From the NCBI RefSeq assembly GCF_031085175.1, contig NZ_JAVHUY010000036.1, positions 1 to 64,000 of the forward strand: 64,000 bases of DNA, in the 5' to 3' direction. The notes below the pieces were generated by a model that did not search any database, was not told the origin of the DNA, and was given only the letters and a program-made list of their open reading frames with translations. The translations under genes and the position numbers were made by a program. This document shows, in pieces, positions 60,219-64,000 of this stretch. How positions within the stretch are numbered: position 1 is the stretch's first letter; each line of letters opens with the position of its first letter. Origin of the DNA: Phytohabitans maris. Lineage in GTDB: Bacteria > Actinomycetota > Actinomycetes > Mycobacteriales > Micromonosporaceae.

Positions 60219-61787
60219 CTACTTCGGCGAGATCTGCAGGATGTACGGCGTGACGTCGCTCGAGAAGGCGCTGAAGTCCTTCCACTCGAACGCGCCGGAC
60301 AGGGCGACGTTGATGTTGCCGGCGTACAGCGGGACGTAGGGCACGTCCTCGCCGACGATCTTCAGCAGCTCCGAGTAGTACCCGAACCGCTTGGCGGCAT
60401 CGGTGGTCGCGTCGGCCTTGTGAATCAGATCGTCGACCTTGGGGTTCACGTAGTCGGCGAAGTTGTTCTGGCCGACGGCGGTCGCCGAGCTGTGGAGCGC
60501 CAGACGAGGCATGCCGCCAGGGTCCGGGGTGCGGTTGTTGAAGTAGGTGTACGAGATCGGCACCTCGGAGTGTGGCTTGGAGAACGTGTTCTCGTATTGC
60601 GCCTCCGACTGCACGGTGACCGTGATGTCGATGCCCAGTTTCTTCAACTGCCCGGCGATCGCCTGCGCGGTCTCCACGTAGCCGCCGTACGACGGGGTCT
60701 TCAGCTCGGCGCTGAAGCCCTGCGGGTACGCCGACTGGCTCAGCTCGCCCTTCGCCTTGTCGAGATCGAAGTTGTAGGTCGGTAGCGAGCCGATCAGCGC
60801 GTCCACCTCCTGTTGACTCGCGATCGACAGCAGCTGAGCCGGCGGGATCAGGGTGGAGTCCGCCACGGCGTTGCCGCCGATGACGTTGATGATGTCGTCT
60901 TTGTTGATCGCGTAGGCGACAGCGCGACGGACGTGCACGTCGTTCCACGGGGCGACGCCGACGTTCATCCAGAATATGCCCTGACGGGTTCCGGGGACCG
61001 AGGTCACCTTGGTGCCCGCGGTCGCCTCGAACGAGCGGACGTCGCTCGGGAACACGACGTCGAGCTCGCCGGTGCGGAACGCGAGCGCCTCGCTGTTCTC
61101 GTCGGCGAAGCCCTGCAGGGTCGCCGTGGCGATCTTCGGCTGGCCGCCCCAGTAGTCCGGGTTGGCCGTGAACGTCGCCTTGCCGTTGGTCGAGTCCAGC
61201 TCGTCGAGGACGTACGGGCCGGTACCGATGACGCCGGTGCCGGGCTTGCCGAAGTCCTTCGCGTTCTTCGACTGGTGCTGTGCGTCGAAGATATAGCCGT
61301 TCAGGGCAAAGACGTACTGGAAGCTCGCGGTGGGGGCCTTCAGCGTCACGACGACGGTCTGGTCGTCGCGCGCCTTGACGTCGGCGATGTCGCTGTAGCG
61401 GAACGACTCCGAGAACTCCGGTTTGCGCTCGTAGTTGATCGACGCGACGACGTCCTCGGCCGTGAGCGCGCGACCGCTCGAGAACTTCACGTCGTCGCGC
61501 AGGTGGTACACGTAGGTGACGTCGTCGGTCTGCTCGACGGACTCCGCGAGGTTCGGCTCGACCTCGCCGGTCGGGCTGAGCTTCATCAGGGTCTCGAGCA
61601 TGAACGCGTCGACCTGACGAGCGAACCCGACGCCGGGGTCGATGTTGGAGAAGTCGAGTCCGACGACGCCGACGCGGATCTTGTCGGCCGTGGACGACGG
61701 GGTAGAGCCGGCGCAGCCAGCCGCGGCGAGCGCCACCGACAGCACCGCCGCGGGCAGCAGTGCACGGGTTGTGAAACGAGTTCTCAT
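60219..61787 (-). CDS. ABC transporter substrate-binding lipoprotein, family 5 (peptide/nickel/oligosaccharide type)
   Basis: A 522-residue secreted receptor: basic signal MRTRFTTRALLPAAVLSVAL, lipobox AAAGC, then an SBP_bac_5 fold with the conserved VYHLRDDVKFSSGRALTAED and NYFADYV-like regions. It should bind an oligopeptide or other large solute; no permease or ATPase genes lie within the window, so the pump may be encoded elsewhere. It follows the sulfatase gene by 135 bp on the same strand. Confidence 0.88.
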   Translation of the reverse strand: MRTRFTTRALLPAAVLSVALAAAGCAGSTPSSTADKIRVGVVGLDFSNIDPGVGFARQVDAFMLETLMKLSPTGEVEPNLAESVEQTDDVTYVYHLRDDVKFSSGRALTAEDVVASINYERKPEFSESFRYSDIADVKARDDQTVVVTLKAPTASFQYVFALNGYIFDAQHQSKNAKDFGKPGTGVIGTGPYVLDELDSTNGKATFTANPDYWGGQPKIATATLQGFADENSEALAFRTGELDVVFPSDVRSFEATAGTKVTSVPGTRQGIFWMNVGVAPWNDVHVRRAVAYAINKDDIINVIGGNAVADSTLIPPAQLLSIASQQEVDALIGSLPTYNFDLDKAKGELSQSAYPQGFSAELKTPSYGGYVETAQAIAGQLKKLGIDITVTVQSEAQYENTFSKPHSEVPISYTYFNNRTPDPGGMPRLALHSSATAVGQNNFADYVNPKVDDLIHKADATTDAAKRFGYYSELLKIVGEDVPYVPLYAGNINVALSGAFEWKDFSAFSSDVTPYILQISPK

Positions 61788-61922
61788 GGTGCGGAGTCCA
61801 ATTTCTGAAGGGAAAGAATCAGTTGAGCAACGGTGACATGCACCCCGGAGGGTGAGGTAGACCACTCTTCTTTGTGCAGCCACAAGCAAACCCTTGGGCT
61901 GACCGCGTGAATCGCCGATTCG

Positions 61923-64000
61923 CTATGACGTGGGTGCCGGCGTTCGCTCCACGGTGACGCGGACGATCGTGCCGTGGAATCCGCGTGACGGATCGAAATC
62001 GTCCCAGCGGACGCCAACCCCGCGGCCGATGTAGAGCTGCCGCACCGGCGGTACGTGGAGCTGCGGGATGGACAGTTGCGCCGCCTGTTCTCGGTCGAGG
62101 CTCACGGTCACTCGTGCGCTGTCCGCCTCGCGGCGGAACCTCACCACCAGCGTGTGCCGCCCTTCCGTCATCGGGAGCGAAGACCGGATGCGGTGCTCGC
62201 CGGTCAACCCGAACGTCAGGATGGCCACTGCGTCGACCACGTGACACGACCAGATCGGCCGGGTCGAAAAGGTGTACGGATTCGGGTGGTGTGCCCAGAG
62301 CACCCCGGACGACTCGCGGCCGGCTACCACTTCGGCGGTGAGCTCGAAGGAGCCGGCGAGCAGGTCCGACGTCGTCACCGGCTGGCTTCCGGCGAAATAG
62401 ACCTCGCGCGGTCTCGTGTCGTCGCGCGGGGACCGGATCGAGTCGGGTCTCTCCCCGCTGTCGGAGATCGGGAGGACCTGATTGCGTTCGGCCTCAGCCT
62501 CCCAGCGTCCGACCATGCCGGCCAGGCGATCGGGCTCGGCGTCCGCGAGGTCGACGGCCTCGGAGAAGTCCGAGCCCAGGTCGAAAAGAGCCCAATGATC
62601 CTTCGCGAAATCGACGCTGCCCTCCATCGGAGGCTCCCACATCTGCGGGAACGGAAGGTGGTCCGTGGTCGCCTTCCAGCCGTCGTGGTAGATCGCCCGC
62701 GAACCGAGCATCTCGAAGTACTGGGTGTCCCGCGGAGCCGGGCTCGACGCGTCATCCATCGTGGAGAGCATGCTCGCCCCGTCGATGGCCTGCTGATCCA
62801 CCCCGTCGACGGACGGATCGGGCGAGACGCCCGCAGCCTCCAGGATGCTCGGCATGACGTCGACGACGTGGACGAACTGCCGTCTCGCCGCATCGTCGTC
62901 CCGGCGGATCCGCGACGGCCAGTGCACGATGAGCGGAGTACGCACCCCGCCCAGCCACGAGTAGCCCTTCCAGTAGCGGAACGGAGTCGTCCCTGCCCAC
63001 GTCCATCCCCGGGCGTAGTGATTGTGCGTTCCGACACCGCCGAACTCGTCGACGTGCTCAAGCATGGTCGCTACGTCGTTCGGCTGGAACTTGGCCCAGG
63101 TACCCGCTCGCGAGGGATGGTGCGCCGCCCCGTTGTCGGACGTGAGGTAGATGACCGTGTCATCGAGCTGATCGCTGAGCCGGAGGTACTCCACGATCCG
63201 GCCGATCTGCTCGTCGGTGTGGGTCAGGAAGCCGGCGTAGACCTCCATCTGCCGGGCGAACACGCGGCGCGCGTCCTCGCCCAGCTCATCCCAAGCCGGC
63301 ACGGACGGCGGCCGCTCGGTGTTGACGGTTCCCGTGGGGATCACTCCGAGCTCCAGCTGCCGCTGGAACCGGCGCTCGCGCTCGACGTCCCATCCGTGAT
63401 CGAAGGCGCCGCGGTAGCGCTCGATGCGGGAGGCGGGCGCCTGATGCGGCGAGTGGACCGCGCCGGGCGCGAAGTAGAGGAAGAACGGGTCGTCTCGCCG
63501 CGCGGCGCGGTGGGTCCGCATCATGGCCAGGGCCTCGGTCACGAGATCCTCGGTGAGGTGGTAGCCCTCCTCGGGCCGGTAGGGCACGTCAACCGGCGAG
63601 TTGTCGCGCACCAGGTCGGGGAACCACTGGTCGGTGAGCCCGCGCATGAACCCGTAGAACCGGTCGAACCCCAGCCGCAGGGGCCAGCGATCGAAGGGAC
63701 CGCCGGGTCCCGACTCGTCACGCGGTGCGATGTGCCACTTTCCGACCGCGAACGTTCCGTAGCCGGCATCGCGGAGATGGCGGGCGACCGTGGCCGCCGA
63801 CCGGGGGATCCGTCCGGTGTAGCCCGGTGCTTGCGCGGGCGCGTCGGCGAGCATGCCCATTCCGACGGCGTGATGGTTCCGGCCGGTCAGAAGGCTGGCG
63901 CGGGTCGGCGAGCACAACGGTGTCGTATGGAAGTTGGTGTACCTCAGCCCGTCGCGCGCGAGGGCGTCGATGGCGGGCGTGGCGATGCTCGACCCGAAGC
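61923..64000 (-). CDS. Type-I sulfatase, partial (5' end beyond the window)
   Basis: At least 692 residues of a sulfatase that hydrolyses sulfate esters. The formylglycine-forming motif LCSPTRASLLTGR is present, along with FAVGKWHIAP, YFAPGAVHSPHQAP and YLTSDNGAAHHPS. The N-terminal DD metal motif lies beyond position 64000. A C-terminal beta-domain (about residues 530-690 of the visible part) is typical of large arylsulfatases. The signal peptide cannot be seen. With the binding protein and hydrolase it may process a sulfated organic compound. Confidence 0.9.
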   Translation of the reverse strand, partial: FGSSIATPAIDALARDGLRYTNFHTTPLCSPTRASLLTGRNHHAVGMGMLADAPAQAPGYTGRIPRSAATVARHLRDAGYGTFAVGKWHIAPRDESGPGGPFDRWPLRLGFDRFYGFMRGLTDQWFPDLVRDNSPVDVPYRPEEGYHLTEDLVTEALAMMRTHRAARRDDPFFLYFAPGAVHSPHQAPASRIERYRGAFDHGWDVERERRFQRQLELGVIPTGTVNTERPPSVPAWDELGEDARRVFARQMEVYAGFLTHTDEQIGRIVEYLRLSDQLDDTVIYLTSDNGAAHHPSRAGTWAKFQPNDVATMLEHVDEFGGVGTHNHYARGWTWAGTTPFRYWKGYSWLGGVRTPLIVHWPSRIRRDDDAARRQFVHVVDVMPSILEAAGVSPDPSVDGVDQQAIDGASMLSTMDDASSPAPRDTQYFEMLGSRAIYHDGWKATTDHLPFPQMWEPPMEGSVDFAKDHWALFDLGSDFSEAVDLADAEPDRLAGMVGRWEAEAERNQVLPISDSGERPDSIRSPRDDTRPREVYFAGSQPVTTSDLLAGSFELTAEVVAGRESSGVLWAHHPNPYTFSTRPIWSCHVVDAVAILTFGLTGEHRIRSSLPMTEGRHTLVVRFRREADSARVTVSLDREQAAQLSIPQLHVPPVRQLYIGRGVGVRWDDFDPSRGFHGTIVRVTVERTPAPTS

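Overview
The window is very GC-rich actinobacterial chromosome. The third-position GC, WhiB and SigR/RsrA proteins, an actinobacterial small ribosomal protein (bL37), MptB-type mannosyltransferase, many GTGA/ATGA gene overlaps and several leaderless promoters point to a filamentous actinomycete, most likely Micromonosporaceae. The species cannot be named from sequence alone.

Positions 1-49 kb look like ordinary chromosome with one fresh IS5-family insertion at the left edge. 1-4.9 kb is an assimilatory sulfate reduction operon read leftward (leader peptide, sulfite reductase nirA, zinc-ribbon protein, APS reductase cysH, sirohydrochlorin chelatase), joined by an unbroken chain of 4-nt stop/start overlaps. 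Three of the links are mini-ORFs, two of them generated by a tandem 80-bp repeat. 5-20 kb matches the conserved actinobacterial sigH/sigR neighbourhood: pdtaS kinase, SIS isomerase, MFS efflux pump with its TetR regulator, acetyltransferase, biotinyl protein, bL37, rsrA, sigR with its own SigR-type promoter, wbl, SRAP peptidase, aroA and rsgA. 20-29.6 kb holds hisN, a DMT-like membrane protein, a PP2C phosphatase-MacS-MacR signalling operon, an atypical PRPP synthetase, a secreted GH16-CBM13 glucanase, purC and a polyprenol-phosphate mannose synthase. 30-36 kb carries a large secreted subtilase and an MptB-type mannosyltransferase. 36-42 kb is a two-component system next to a lipoprotein/HlyD/MacB-like efflux operon.

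41.9-45.2 kb is the most unusual core locus. It is a partner-switching cassette in which every part is rearranged: two STAS-ATPase fusions (one with a degenerate ATP site), a stand-alone STAS protein lacking the phosphorylatable serines, and a SigB/F/G-type sigma factor that carries its own C-terminal STAS domain. Small stress and membrane genes follow, then a GT-C-like membrane protein, an adenine-depleted repeat tract (about 49.05-49.38 kb) and a cupin.

From about 50 kb the content looks accessory and catabolic. A MocR-type regulator faces an omega-aminotransferase and CoA-acylating semialdehyde dehydrogenase (beta-alanine/taurine-type catabolism). A LysR regulator then diverges from an overlapping three-gene operon: ornithine-cyclodeaminase-family protein, glycerate-2-kinase-family protein and a divergent enolase with replaced catalytic residues. 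Convergent to it runs a sulfatase, oligopeptide-type binding protein and alpha/beta-hydrolase series; the sulfatase continues beyond the right edge. No tRNA, rRNA, CRISPR array or replication origin was found.
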